Position numbers and translations under genes: made by a program. Of a DNA stretch of 64,000 nt, positions 26,032 through 34,497 are shown piece after piece (within the stretch, counting starts at the first letter, position 1; each line of letters opens with the position of its first letter). The notes under the pieces are model-generated. The model worked only from the letters and a program-made list of their open reading frames with translations. It was not told where the DNA came from and did not search any database. The stretch comes from Vulcanimicrobiota bacterium (GTDB taxonomy: Bacteria; Vulcanimicrobiota; Vulcanimicrobiia; Eremiobacterales; Eremiobacteraceae), in NCBI GenBank assembly GCA_013290125.1, contig JABCYQ010000010.1, forward strand, positions 1 through 64,000. The letters are read 5' to 3'.

Positions 26032-26945
26032 GCGTGCGTGGCCTCGTGCGCGCTCGGCTTGGGAGCCCACGGATCGAGCCGCTTCGGCATCGCATCCTCG
26101 CCGTAGAAAACATCGAGTCCGAACAGCGCGAGTATCTCGATTGCGCGTTCGATTTGATGGGGCAGTATCTGCGCCCGCCAGTTCTCCACGAGATCGTGAC
26201 GGCGAATCGCTTGGGTCTCGTCGCGGCTGAGCAGCGCCGGCCGGCGCAATTGATTGAAGATCGCGCGCGTGTACGGCCGCTCGAGATAGTGGAAGAGCCG
26301 GTCGATCTCAAATTTCGGCCGCTCGCAGAAGTTCTCGTAGAAGGCGATGTGAACATCGCCCGGCGCGAGCTGGCGCAGCGGCACATAGTTCTCGATGCAC
26401 CACAAGAAAAGTTGCCGCTCGAATTCGGTTCGCGCTCTCATGATCTCGCCGCGCAGCGGCCCGATGTGATCGTCGAGCAGCGCTTCTTGGCTCAAGAGTT
26501 CATCGAGGTGGTCCTTCCAACCCAACCGCATGCGCGAGTTCGCGTCAGCTATCGGATGGCGCAGGAGCCAGATGATCCGTGTCTTCGGGAACTGATTGCG
26601 CAGCCATTTGAGCATGAGGTTTGCGCGGATCTCGGGGATCACGCGCCGTCGGCTGATCAAGCGGCGATTGTAACGGTCGACCCATGGATTATGGATCGCG
26701 CCGCTGAGTACCAAGCGAGCAGGCAGCACGAACGAAGGATCGGTGTCGTCGGGCCGCATGTACTGGCGATAGCGGAAGTTGCTGATCTCTTGTGTTCTGT
26801 ATGGTTGGAACGGTTCGAAGAGATAGCGATATTCGTTCGCGTAATTGATGATGTTCGACACCCAGGCCGTGCCGCTGCGACCCGTGCCCGCAACGAGCAC
26901 AGCAGTGGATGGATCGGAATCGAGGTCGATGATCGGCCGGCTCAC
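26028..26945 (-). CDS. PAPS-dependent sulfotransferase 4
   Basis: 305 residues from a GTG at 26945. It is the shortest and most divergent of the four: its N-terminus begins only a dozen residues before the PAPS loop (VLVAGTGRSGTAW), and Ala replaces the second Thr of GTTW. The 3'-phosphate motif is LLRHPIADANSR. EPFQPYRTQ, WCIENYVPLRQL and HIAFYENF keep the family pattern. It diverges from sat (27154) across a gap of 208 bases (26946-27153), which must hold the promoters of both the sulfotransferase pair and the PAPS-synthesis genes. I see no clear consensus there. Confidence 0.85.
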   Translation of the reverse strand: MSRPIIDLDSDPSTAVLVAGTGRSGTAWVSNIINYANEYRYLFEPFQPYRTQEISNFRYRQYMRPDDTDPSFVLPARLVLSGAIHNPWVDRYNRRLISRRRVIPEIRANLMLKWLRNQFPKTRIIWLLRHPIADANSRMRLGWKDHLDELLSQEALLDDHIGPLRGEIMRARTEFERQLFLWCIENYVPLRQLAPGDVHIAFYENFCERPKFEIDRLFHYLERPYTRAIFNQLRRPALLSRDETQAIRRHDLVENWRAQILPHQIERAIEILALFGLDVFYGEDAMPKRLDPWAPKPSAHEATHA

Positions 26946-27153
26946 GAAAGAAACCAGGCGTCACAGACGTGCCTGACGGACCTCATATAGATTGCTTGGC
27001 TTAAAACGGCGTCGAAAACCTTTCGCGCACACGTAATCCGTGCTCGATTGACGCGCGCGTGCCACTGATACGGCATGCAGGCCTAGGGAAGCCACGGCAA
27101 TTCGTGGAAAAAGCAGTTGGGTCAGTACGGCCCGTGCACGTTTGGAGGCATCC

Positions 27154-28326
27154 TTGTCCAATTCAAAGGCAACGCTCGTAGAGCCTTATGGTGGAACGCT
27201 TGTCGACCGGGTGGCTAAGCCCGGTGCGGCGCTCAAACTAGCCGCGGACGCGGCGACAGCGCCGAAGATCGCGCTTTCCGAGAGGTCGCTGTGCGACGTC
27301 ATATGCATCGCGACGGGCGCATACTCGCCGCTCGAAGGCTTCATGGGTTCGGCCGACTACGCGTCCGTCGTCGACACCATGCGGCTATCGAACGGCCTGG
27401 TCTGGCCGATCCCTATCGTGCTTCCGATCGAAGAGTCGCTTGCCAAACGCCTCAAAGCGGGCGACATCGCTGCACTCGTCGACGCCTCGTTCAACATGGT
27501 CGCCGCGATCGAGATCTCCGAGATTTACCACGCCGACCACGCGCGCGAGACCAGTAAAGTTTACGGCACATCCGATCACGAGCATCCGGGTGTCGCAGCG
27601 GTGCTTGACGCGCCGCCGCACTACTGCGCGGGCAAGATCACGCTGATCTCAATGCCCAAGCCCGACTATCCCGAACACTCCCTCACACCGGCGCAGACGC
27701 GCGCCAAATTCGCCGAACTCGGCTGGCGCACGGTTGTGGGGTTCCAGACGCGCAACCCCGTGCATCGCGCGCACGAATACTTGCAGAAAGTCGCGCTCGA
27801 AAGCGTCGACGGCCTTCTACTTCATCCGCTCGTCGGCAAGACCAAGGGCGACGATGTTCCCGCCGACGTCCGCATGCAGTGCTACAAGGTGCTGCTCGAA
27901 AAATATTATCCGCTCGGGCGCACGGTGCTCGGCGTATTTCCGGCTGCCATGCGGTACGCCGGTCCGCGCGAAGCAGTTCTGCACGCGATCGCGCGCAAGA
28001 ACTACGGCGTGAGCCACTTCATCGTCGGCCGCGATCACGCGGGTGTCGGGACTTACTACGGCACGTTCGACGCACAGCGGATCTTCGACGACATCGAAGG
28101 TGAGCTCGGTATCACGATCATGCGCTTCGAGCACTCATTCTGGTGCAACGTCTGCGAAGGCATGGCGACCACGAAAACGTGCCCGCACAAGCCTGAAGAC
28201 CGCGTGGCGCTCTCGGGCACGAAAGTGCGCGACATGCTGCGTTCCGGTCAACGGCCGCCGCAGGAGTTTTCGCGACCCGAGGTGGCGGATGTGCTGATCG
28301 CCGCAATGGCCGGGACGAGCGCCTAA
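27154..28326 (+). CDS. sat: Sulfate adenylyltransferase (ATP sulfurylase)
   Basis: 390 residues. I place the start at TTG 27154 because GGAGG (27144-27148) sits five bases upstream; a TTG at 27142 would overlap that Shine-Dalgarno. The enzyme makes adenosine 5'-phosphosulfate and pyrophosphate from ATP and sulfate. The catalytic motif QTRNPVHRAHEYL, the GRDHAGVGTYYG loop and the Cys-rich CNVCEGMATTKTC segment of the single-subunit Sat type are all present. Paired with cysC (28469) it supplies PAPS, and no sulfite-producing reductase genes are nearby. The local need is therefore more likely sulfotransfer than cysteine synthesis (inference). Confidence 0.95.
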   Translation: MSNSKATLVEPYGGTLVDRVAKPGAALKLAADAATAPKIALSERSLCDVICIATGAYSPLEGFMGSADYASVVDTMRLSNGLVWPIPIVLPIEESLAKRLKAGDIAALVDASFNMVAAIEISEIYHADHARETSKVYGTSDHEHPGVAAVLDAPPHYCAGKITLISMPKPDYPEHSLTPAQTRAKFAELGWRTVVGFQTRNPVHRAHEYLQKVALESVDGLLLHPLVGKTKGDDVPADVRMQCYKVLLEKYYPLGRTVLGVFPAAMRYAGPREAVLHAIARKNYGVSHFIVGRDHAGVGTYYGTFDAQRIFDDIEGELGITIMRFEHSFWCNVCEGMATTKTCPHKPEDRVALSGTKVRDMLRSGQRPPQEFSRPEVADVLIAAMAGTSA

Positions 28327-28335
28327 GAGCGCCGC

Positions 28336-28359
28336 AGGTCCCACCGCTTTTTGGGACCT
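28336..28359 (+). other. Hairpin in the sat-cysC gap
   Basis: AGGTCCCA and TGGGACCT form an 8-bp stem with an 8-base loop ten bases after the sat stop. There is no T-tract, so it may be a processing or partial-termination signal rather than a terminator. The rest of the 142-base gap shows only the Shine-Dalgarno-like AAGGAG near 28452. Confidence 0.4.
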
Positions 28360-28468
28360 CTCACCCAAGCAATTGCGCTTTGTGGCGCAGAGGCCGCGAG
28401 CCGGAGCATCCGAACAATAGTCATAGAGTTCCTCAGCATCCGCACGCCTTCAAGGAGCATCGCACATC

Positions 28469-29035
28469 TTGTCCACCAATAAGGGTTTCATCATCTGGTT
28501 CACCGGGCTCTCGGGCTCGGGTAAGACCACCATCGCGCGCATCCTCGAAAAACGCGTCCAGGCGGCCGGCCGGCACCTCGAGTCGCTCGACGGCGACGTC
28601 GTGCGCACGCACCTTTCCAAGGGCCTCGGCTTCTCGAAGGAAGATCGCGACACCAATATCCGCCGCATCGGCTACGTCGGCCATCTTCTGCAGCGCAACG
28701 GCGTCGGCGTCGTGTGCTCTGCCATCTCACCGTATCGCGCGACGCGCGACGAATTGCGCGAGATGGTCGGCGCGGACTTCATCGAGGTCTATGCCGACTG
28801 CCCGCTCGAGATCTGCGCCACGCGCGACGGCAAAGTCGAGATGTACGCCAAGGCCATGCGCGGTGAGATCAAAGAGTTCACCGGCGTCTCCGATCCCTAC
28901 GAAGCTCCGGAGAAGCCCGAGCTGCACCTCCACACTCACCAAGAGACGCCCGAAGAAAGCGCCGATCGCGTGATGCGCTATCTCGTCGAGCATGGCTACG
29001 TCGCGCCCGTCGCGGTGGTTGCTGCCGCTCGATGA
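28469..29035 (+). CDS. cysC: Adenylylsulfate (APS) kinase
   Basis: 188 residues from a TTG at 28469 (AAGGAG upstream). It phosphorylates APS at the 3' position to give PAPS. Walker A is GLSGSGKTT (about 13-21); SLDGDVVRTHL, RRIGYVGHL and the APS-kinase signature SAISPYRATR follow, then FIEVYADCPLEIC. Length is normal for a stand-alone CysC. Downstream, its TGA overlaps the ATG of the PHP phosphoesterase, so PAPS production and the next step are translationally coupled. Confidence 0.95.
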   Translation: MSTNKGFIIWFTGLSGSGKTTIARILEKRVQAAGRHLESLDGDVVRTHLSKGLGFSKEDRDTNIRRIGYVGHLLQRNGVGVVCSAISPYRATRDELREMVGADFIEVYADCPLEICATRDGKVEMYAKAMRGEIKEFTGVSDPYEAPEKPELHLHTHQETPEESADRVMRYLVEHGYVAPVAVVAAAR

Positions 29036-29859
29036 GCGACGCCTTCATCGATCTCCAACTGCACACGAACTGCTCCGACGGCATCTGGCCGCCGGAGCGG
29101 CTTTTCGCTGAGGTCCGCGCCAAAAAGCTCGAGCGTTTTTCGGTGACCGATCACGATACGATCGGCGCCTATCCCGTGCCTGCGGATCTCGCCGCGTCGT
29201 GCGTTCCCGGGCTCGAGGTGGACACCGAGCACGACGGACACACCGTGCATCTGCTTGCCTACGGCATCACCGATCCGTCGTGCCCGCTCTTGCTCTCGCT
29301 GAACAAGCAGCGCGAGGAGCGCGTCGCCCGCATGAAGGCGATCATCGAGCGGATGCGCGGGCTTGGTGTTGACGTCTCGTACGATGACGTGCGCGCGCAA
29401 GTGGTGGGCGCTGGTTCAGTCGGGCGTCCGCATCTGGCGCGGGCGCTCGTGGCCAAGGGCATCGTGTCCAACACGCAAGAAGCGTTCGACAAGTATCTCG
29501 CCGACGGCGAAAAGGGCTTTGTCAAACTGAAGCGTCTCACGTCGGCGGATATCATCGCGCTGGTACGCCAGTCCGGCGGCATCGTCGTCATCGCGCATCC
29601 GAAGCGATTGCGCGAAGAGCATCACCTCGCCGAGATCGCGGATCTAGGCGTGGACGGCGTCGAAGTGGTGCATCCGTCCGCGGATGAAGAATACCAGAAG
29701 ATGCTCTACGCGTTCGCGGATTCGCGAGGACTGCTCACGACCGGCGGCACGGATTTCCATGCTCCCGAAACGCATCCGCTCCCTGGCGTCATGTTCCCGC
29801 GCGAGCGGCTACGGCCGTTTCTCGATCGCGTCGATCGTTGCCTGAGCGGCGCCGCCTAA
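29032..29859 (+). CDS. PHP-domain phosphoesterase (TrpH/YciV type), probable 3',5'-nucleotide (PAP) phosphatase
   Basis: 275 residues from an ATG overlapping the cysC stop. PHP metal-binding motifs are complete: DLQLHTNCSDG (HxH), VTDHDT, the GLEVDTEHDG segment, VIAHPKR and GGTDFHAP. The TrpH/YciV branch includes enzymes shown to remove the 3'-phosphate from 3',5'-bisphosphonucleotides (and RNase AM). PAP, the 3',5'-bisphosphate left after every sulfotransfer, inhibits sulfotransferases and must be cleared. The operon position after sat and cysC therefore supports PAP phosphatase activity here (inference). A general 5'-exonuclease role is the alternative. Confidence 0.85.
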   Translation: MSDAFIDLQLHTNCSDGIWPPERLFAEVRAKKLERFSVTDHDTIGAYPVPADLAASCVPGLEVDTEHDGHTVHLLAYGITDPSCPLLLSLNKQREERVARMKAIIERMRGLGVDVSYDDVRAQVVGAGSVGRPHLARALVAKGIVSNTQEAFDKYLADGEKGFVKLKRLTSADIIALVRQSGGIVVIAHPKRLREEHHLAEIADLGVDGVEVVHPSADEEYQKMLYAFADSRGLLTTGGTDFHAPETHPLPGVMFPRERLRPFLDRVDRCLSGAA

Positions 29860-29898
29860 ACTCACGCGGAAACGATTCCTGAGGGAACTTCCTGAAGG

Positions 29899-29920
29899 GG
29901 CCGACGCTAGTCGGCCTACT
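29899..29920 (+). repeat. Palindromic hairpin after the PAPS operon
   Basis: GGCCGAC-GCTA-GTCGGCC followed by TACTTTT, 40 bases after the PHP gene stop. It belongs to the dispersed hairpin family and could double as a terminator. The rest of 29921-30036 shows nothing recognisable. Confidence 0.65.
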
Positions 29921-30036
29921 TTTCAGTGCCTCATGCCCTCATCAGCAAAATCGTTGGGCTACTACACAAAGCGGCTCAAACGTCCGGTTTTCTGCTCACT
30001 GGCTGGTGACGGACGTCAATCCGGCTCCCGCCGCTC

Positions 30037-30663
30037 TTATATTTGAATGTGTATGTGAATCGTATTCGATGTTAACGTGATCATGCCAGGTTTGGCGTTC
30101 TGGGCTCTCTGATCGTACGACCGAATATTTGTTGATGCTTGGACAGTGTAGTCGCCGGGATCTAGATTGAAAAGACGTCGAAGGTCGAGGTGTGTTTGGT
30201 AGACTTCGCCTCTCTTTAGCACATCGACGAATCCGCCACTGCTAGAGTCAATGATCCCGGGAACCGAGTCTCGCTGAACAAGTGTGCCATCTGATCTGCG
30301 GACAACGAACGGATATTCTTGCCAGAAATCACTTCTAATAATACTCGTCGTTGGTCCATTGTTGCGAATGCTCAGGGCGACCTTAATCGAGTCGTCAGAT
30401 CGGAATGCTGTCGCATTGCTTGATACCGAGAGTTGAAAGGAATGTGAGCTTGGCCCCCAAACGAGAGGTCCCGCCGCCGCTTGACTAATTATCGTACCGC
30501 TAACTGAACTTGCGGTGAGTGTGCCCACAAATGCCAGGCAAAGAGCTACTGTCGCCCCAATTGACGCTATTTTATTGACACCAATCCGTTGATGCGTTTC
30601 ACCTAGCTTCAAGTTCATTGATCTAGCCTCACCACTTTCGGTGTTCCTAATTTTGATTGACAT
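30037..30663 (-). CDS. Exported protein of unknown function
   Basis: 208 residues from ATG 30663; an ATG at 30618 with GAGG eight bases upstream is the better-spaced alternative. A hydrophobic segment (about residues 32-52, IGATVALCLAFVGTL) looks like a signal peptide or anchor. The mature part reads as a single beta-sandwich: FQLSVSSNATAFRSDDSIKVALSIRNNG resembles Ig-like or 'intracellular proteinase inhibitor'-type domains, ending in LDPGDYTVQAST. No family assigned with confidence. Base composition is visibly less GC-rich than the flanks, and the gene lies beside a decayed gene, so recent acquisition is likely. Confidence 0.6.
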   Translation of the reverse strand: MSIKIRNTESGEARSMNLKLGETHQRIGVNKIASIGATVALCLAFVGTLTASSVSGTIISQAAAGPLVWGPSSHSFQLSVSSNATAFRSDDSIKVALSIRNNGPTTSIIRSDFWQEYPFVVRRSDGTLVQRDSVPGIIDSSSGGFVDVLKRGEVYQTHLDLRRLFNLDPGDYTVQASTNIRSYDQRAQNAKPGMITLTSNTIHIHIQI

Positions 30664-31343
30664 ACATGCCGACCGGGGTCGGCAGATCTAGAGGAATGCT
30701 TGGGGAGAATGTAACGCTCGGCCCCAAAGACGCGTTGGGCGCTGGACTACTTCCAAGTGACCATGACTGATTGTTCGCATTATAGGTGCCCTCGCCTTGC
30801 CAAGACCATCGTAGAAGACCGAGCGTCACAGGAATGGTGTTAGTTCCAGTTGGTTGGAACATGAGGCAGTCTATGAAGGAGTCGGACGCGAAATAACTGG
30901 CGTCGCGGTCGGTTGGGTGATCCAAACCTCTTCATTTGAATAGTCGAACTGTTGCCCGTTCTGATTTGGTGCTGCTTCTAAAACATCTGCATTTTGGGGC
31001 CACCTCCGAATGCGCACCCGGGACCACTTGGCACGCTCACACAAGAAGCTGTCGTACTGGCAGTCCAACTGTAACGCGAGCCACCATTTTGACCAATAGC
31101 CGATCCGATCCAGACAACCTCTCCAGTGTAGGACCCGTCATCCGATGCTGGTTTTTGGGCGATTGACGTAGTACGCTGCATTACACAGCTCGGGCAAGCA
31201 AAGGTCCAGCCATTTACGCTCGTATTGTTATTGCTTGGATCCCCGATTCGCAGATACTGCAGGTCGATCGTCGGCGGCGGCGATTGACCCTGAAGGGGCT
31301 GATAGCAAGAGTACCCACCGTTTCCGTTATGGGCGAACTTAGA
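30647..31343 (-). pseudogene. Frameshifted, start-less secreted-protein gene remnant
   Basis: Three minus-strand frames give what reads as one protein. Frame one (31343-30978) holds GYSCYQPLQGQ, CPSCVMQRTTS and SGPGCAFGGGPKM. It stops, and the text resumes in a second frame (about 30975-30871, FDYSNEEVWITQPTATP). A third frame (about 30925-30647) holds DSFIDCLMFQPTG, LRWSWQGEGTYN and PTPVGMYVNQN. No start codon with Shine-Dalgarno is visible upstream, where a stop sits at 31344-31346. Two frameshifts are needed; sequencing error is the alternative. Function unknown. Positions 31347-31419 hold nothing recognisable. Confidence 0.6.
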
Positions 31344-31500
31344 TTAGTGCCGCAAACCGAGAACGAAGGAACTTCTTAAACGCTCCCAAGTCACCGCTAC
31401 GTCGGAACGCCGCATCGACTTATTCCTTAGGCGGCATCAGCTCTGGAGTCGATTCAATTGCAATAGGCGGTGGTGGCGGCGTCACCTGCTTCTCTGACAC

Positions 31501-31666
31501 TTATGTCGCACCGTGTTCGTACGCTTCAGTCGTCGTGTAGCCATCGTGCTGAATATCCGTTTCGTCTGTGCTATTCCACTCGGCGAAACTTACGGTACAT
31601 CGATAATCGTTCGGGTTGAGCGAAATCGCAATTGCCGATCCATCCTCAAAGCCGATATCTGGTCCG
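31501..31666 (-). pseudogene. Possible C-terminal gene fragment
   Basis: Directly after the SnoaL-like stop, one frame reads GPDIGFEDGSAIAISLNP, CTVSFAEWNST and TTTEAYEHGA to a TAA at 31501. The composition looks protein-like but it has no start of its own and no family I recognise. A 26-codon frame from GTG 31500 (Pro-rich) follows with a TAA-GTG junction. Both may be debris of one gene. Confidence 0.2.
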
Positions 31667-32071
31667 TCAGTTCCAGAATGCCGCATATCCCGCATAGTCC
31701 TCGAAGTATTCCTCAACGGCGACCATTTTGCCGCTCGAGATGGAGATCACGAGCACCTGATCGCTATTGAGCGACTTGCCGTTGCGCGCCGCGGTCACCA
31801 CGGACTGCACGAAAACACGATCTTCTGTGGCGGCGAATGCCGTGGGCGTCGAGCGGAACGTTCCATTCGTTTCTTGGTGTAGTTGCCCGAACCAGGCCAG
31901 GATCTGATCGCGCCCGCGGTAGTTTCCTGCGAGCACTCCTGTCGGCACGATGTTCCAAACCGCGTCGACTGCAATAAGCTCGGTTAGCGTCGGCATGTCA
32001 CCTGCCGCAAAAGCGTCGAAGGCACGGCGAACCTGTGCGAGATTCTCGTGTTCTGATTGACTTGTTGTCAT
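31667..32071 (-). CDS. SnoaL/NTF2-like fold protein
   Basis: 134 residues. A single-domain alpha+beta cone of the SnoaL-like/ketosteroid-isomerase superfamily: an N-terminal helix with VRRAFDAFAAGDMPTLTELIA, then VWNIVPTGVLAGNYRGRDQI, and late strands VFVQSVVTA and MVAVEEYFEDYAGYAAFW. Members include isomerases, cyclases and binding proteins; no catalytic assignment is possible from this alone. Its start is in a gap with the secreted protein at 32126. It marks the edge of the lower-GC stretch. Confidence 0.85.
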   Translation of the reverse strand: MTTSQSEHENLAQVRRAFDAFAAGDMPTLTELIAVDAVWNIVPTGVLAGNYRGRDQILAWFGQLHQETNGTFRSTPTAFAATEDRVFVQSVVTAARNGKSLNSDQVLVISISSGKMVAVEEYFEDYAGYAAFWN

Positions 32072-32125
32072 GGAGCGCCTTTCTCAGTATCGGTGCGATG
32101 TGAGGCGGGAGCGATTACATCTAGG

Positions 32126-33025
32126 CTAGGGGCACCAATAGTCGGCGCCGCTCGCCGATGTGATAGTCAGATCGCTCGGCTTCGACGGTTTAACGACGCA
32201 GAGCCGAATTCCCGACAAATCCACGTTCAGTTTGCCTGAAGGGGTTACGCCCTGTTGCACGTTCCCGAGCAGGTTCTCCTGAACGGTGATATGTATCGCG
32301 ATGCTTTGGCCGTTGGGCGCCTCGGCGGTGATGGACCCTGAAGGGATCCCGCAGGTACTCATCCGCAGGAGCCAATTCTGGGATGTCGATAGAGGTGGCG
32401 GAGGGCCCGGCATTTTGATCGCATCGCCGCCCATGATGTCTTTCACGGCAGCAAACACGCCGGTTGCGTATTTGAAATTCGAATCCTGTGTGCCAGTGCA
32501 CTGCGGTGGGTCTTGCAGAAGTTTGACCTGAACTTTGATCCAGCCTTCGGCGACATTCCAATCTGTTTTCTTACCGAGATAAAAGTCGCCAGGAGTGACC
32601 GTAGGCATCTTGCTGCTGTGAAATGACAGCGTGTCGTGCCACATGAGCCAAAGCATGGCACCTCCGCTGCCGCCGACATAGCGTTCGCCGCTGCTCTTGC
32701 CTTCGACGCGAGCTGATGCGTCGATGCCGGTTGGGCCGATGGAGTAGGCGTAGTCCGACGTGAATTCGTCCTCTCCGTTGTAGGATTCCACCCGATTCTG
32801 TCCGGACGCTGAAGGCCCAGGTACCCAGCACGTCTTTTCTTTCTTGATTTTCGTGCCCTGATCTGCGACACCGGACTGCGCACTCACCATAACGAAATGC
32901 CCGAAACCGTAGGACATTTCCGGACAGGAACTTCCCATGCCTGAGCCCTCTGGCGCGGCCTGAGCACCGGCCGAGAAACAGACGATGCATAGCAATAGCG
33001 CCAACCCAATGGCAAATTTATTCAT
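32126..33025 (-). CDS. Secreted protein of unknown function
   Basis: 299 residues with a clean Sec signal peptide (MNKFAIGLALLLCIVCFSAGAQA, cleavage near 23). The mature protein has six Cys residues that could form disulfides (SSCPEMSYG, KTCWVPG, PPQCTGTQ, STCGIPSG, RLCVVKP, YWCP) and a Gly/Ser-rich middle. No family recognised. It follows the propeller lipoproteins on the same strand but is separated from them by about 120 bases containing a hairpin repeat, so it is probably transcribed alone. Confidence 0.7.
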   Translation of the reverse strand: MNKFAIGLALLLCIVCFSAGAQAAPEGSGMGSSCPEMSYGFGHFVMVSAQSGVADQGTKIKKEKTCWVPGPSASGQNRVESYNGEDEFTSDYAYSIGPTGIDASARVEGKSSGERYVGGSGGAMLWLMWHDTLSFHSSKMPTVTPGDFYLGKKTDWNVAEGWIKVQVKLLQDPPQCTGTQDSNFKYATGVFAAVKDIMGGDAIKMPGPPPPLSTSQNWLLRMSTCGIPSGSITAEAPNGQSIAIHITVQENLLGNVQQGVTPSGKLNVDLSGIRLCVVKPSKPSDLTITSASGADYWCP

Positions 33026-33120
33026 GAGTATGCTCCAGCATTTCTCGCGCGGATCTTCCCAACGATTGCCGAGTGTCGGAGATATTCCTGTGGTCTTGTG
33101 GGGACCTCAGAAGTCAGCGA

Positions 33121-33141
33121 GGCGGAGCATAAAGGTCCGCC
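33121..33141. repeat. ATAAA-loop hairpin
   Basis: GGCGGAGC-ATAAA-GGTCCGCC, one mismatch in the stem, lies just after the stop of the propeller lipoprotein. Its reverse complement closely matches the hairpin at 46855-46875, including the TTTAT loop. Confidence 0.7.
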
Positions 33142-33148
33142 CTATTGG

Positions 33149-34429
33149 TCAATGGACGGTCACCGAGACGATAAGGCTGTTGCCCTTTGCGTCGGCGATC
33201 GTTATGCGAGCCGTACCGACGTTGTGCCCCGTGGCGACGAACTTCGTGGCAGACGACCCCTGTGCAACGGTCACGACCGACGCCTTATTGGTCGTGGCCG
33301 TCCACGCTGAGACGCCCTTTTCCGAGACGGTGATCGTGGCGGTCGAACCGGATGTCGCCAGAACGATATTCCGCGGATTCACGTTGAGCGGATTCTGGAT
33401 GTAGACGTCCACATTCCGGTTGTTGTCGAGCGCCCAGAGATTGCCGTCTGGCCCAAGCGTGATCGCCTGGTCTGTGGAGAAACCTCCCGGCGGGAAGTAG
33501 ACCGTTTCAAGTTCATTGTTGCCGCTGATCTCGCCGATGACGTTCCCATTGCCGAACGCGACGAACCACGGATTGCCGTCAGGGCCGACCGTGATAGCTC
33601 CCGCGGCTTGAAATACTTGATAACCCGTCGGGAAGTGGGTGATGACCGGCGCCGTGGTCACACGTGCCAACTGATTGCCGCAGTTGACCCAGAGATCGTT
33701 GTCGGATTTCCCGAGCACGATGCCAAACCCGGAGCAGCCTAGGCTGTACGTGGTGATCGCGCCGGTCGAGGGGACGATTTTGTCGAGCAGCGAGTCCCCG
33801 GCCTCGGTTGCCCATAGATTCCCATCCGGTCCGGTGACGATGCCGCCATAGAAATTCGTCGTGTCGTTTGAGGGATAAGCGTATTCCGTTATGACGCCGG
33901 CCGTCGTGATCTTCGCGACGTGACCGAGTTCCAGGAACCAGACATTGCCGTCGGGTCCGAGCGTCACGCCGTTGTAGCGCGCTGTGTCGCCGCTCGGAAT
34001 CGGAAAGGTCGTCAGCACTCCGGACGTGGTGGCGACGCCAAAGACCGGCGTGTTGTAATCGGTCATGTAGAACTTGCCGTCGGCGCCCACCGCTATCTGT
34101 GACGGCATGAATTGCGTGCCGCCATTGTACGAAAGTGGAAACGCGGTCGTCTGACCGGCCATCGTCATCTTGATCAGCGTCGAATCGAAGTAGTCCGTAT
34201 ACCACATGTTCTTGTCGGGCCCGGTGATGATGTCCACCGTGGGCGGCACAAGACTCGGATCGCCCCATGCGAACTGTTCCCAGTGGATCGGCTGCTTGTC
34301 GGTCTGGATGACCTGCGGCGAGATCACGCTGTGTGCGGGCGCCGCTGCGGTCGAAGGCATTGCCTGCCGTGCACTGCAGCCGGCGAGTAGGATCGCTGTC
34401 GCGAGAGCGAATGATGCCGTGGTACGCAT
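33149..34429 (-). CDS. Virginiamycin-B-lyase-like propeller lipoprotein A with C-terminal Ig-like domain
   Basis: 426 residues from ATG 34429 (lipobox LLAGC near residue 16). Six or more NHL/Vgb-type blades are visible as repeated GPDGN.W/GADGK.Y turns, for example ITGPDKNMWYTD, GADGKFYMTD, LGPDGNVWFLE, TGPDGNLWATE and VGPDGNPWFV. Residues about 345-426 form a BIG2-like Ig domain (STATITVSEKGVSAW, GTARITIADAKGN). True virginiamycin B lyases are shorter, cytoplasmic and lack the Ig domain, so antibiotic lyase activity is unlikely. A cell-surface binding or scaffold role is more plausible. It is the tandem paralogue of 34498-35766. Confidence 0.8.
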   Translation of the reverse strand: MRTTASFALATAILLAGCSARQAMPSTAAAPAHSVISPQVIQTDKQPIHWEQFAWGDPSLVPPTVDIITGPDKNMWYTDYFDSTLIKMTMAGQTTAFPLSYNGGTQFMPSQIAVGADGKFYMTDYNTPVFGVATTSGVLTTFPIPSGDTARYNGVTLGPDGNVWFLELGHVAKITTAGVITEYAYPSNDTTNFYGGIVTGPDGNLWATEAGDSLLDKIVPSTGAITTYSLGCSGFGIVLGKSDNDLWVNCGNQLARVTTAPVITHFPTGYQVFQAAGAITVGPDGNPWFVAFGNGNVIGEISGNNELETVYFPPGGFSTDQAITLGPDGNLWALDNNRNVDVYIQNPLNVNPRNIVLATSGSTATITVSEKGVSAWTATTNKASVVTVAQGSSATKFVATGHNVGTARITIADAKGNSLIVSVTVH

Positions 34430-34461
34430 GATTGATCGTTTACCCTTTAGGCGGATTGAAT

Positions 34462-34486
34462 GGGCAAGCGTTGCTTGCCCTACTAC
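34462..34486 (-). repeat. GTAGTAGGGC-class hairpin
   Basis: GGGCAAGC-GTT-GCTTGCCC followed by TACTAC; on the minus strand this reads GTAGTAGGGCAAGC then its complement, matching 6851-6874. It sits in the 68-base gap between the two propeller lipoprotein genes. Confidence 0.85.
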
Positions 34487-34497
34487 AACAGACGTTT

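Noticed and set aside
26946-27153. Possible sigma-70 promoter (TTGACG near 27048) for sat
   Set aside because: No acceptable -10 hexamer at 16-18 bases; left unassigned.
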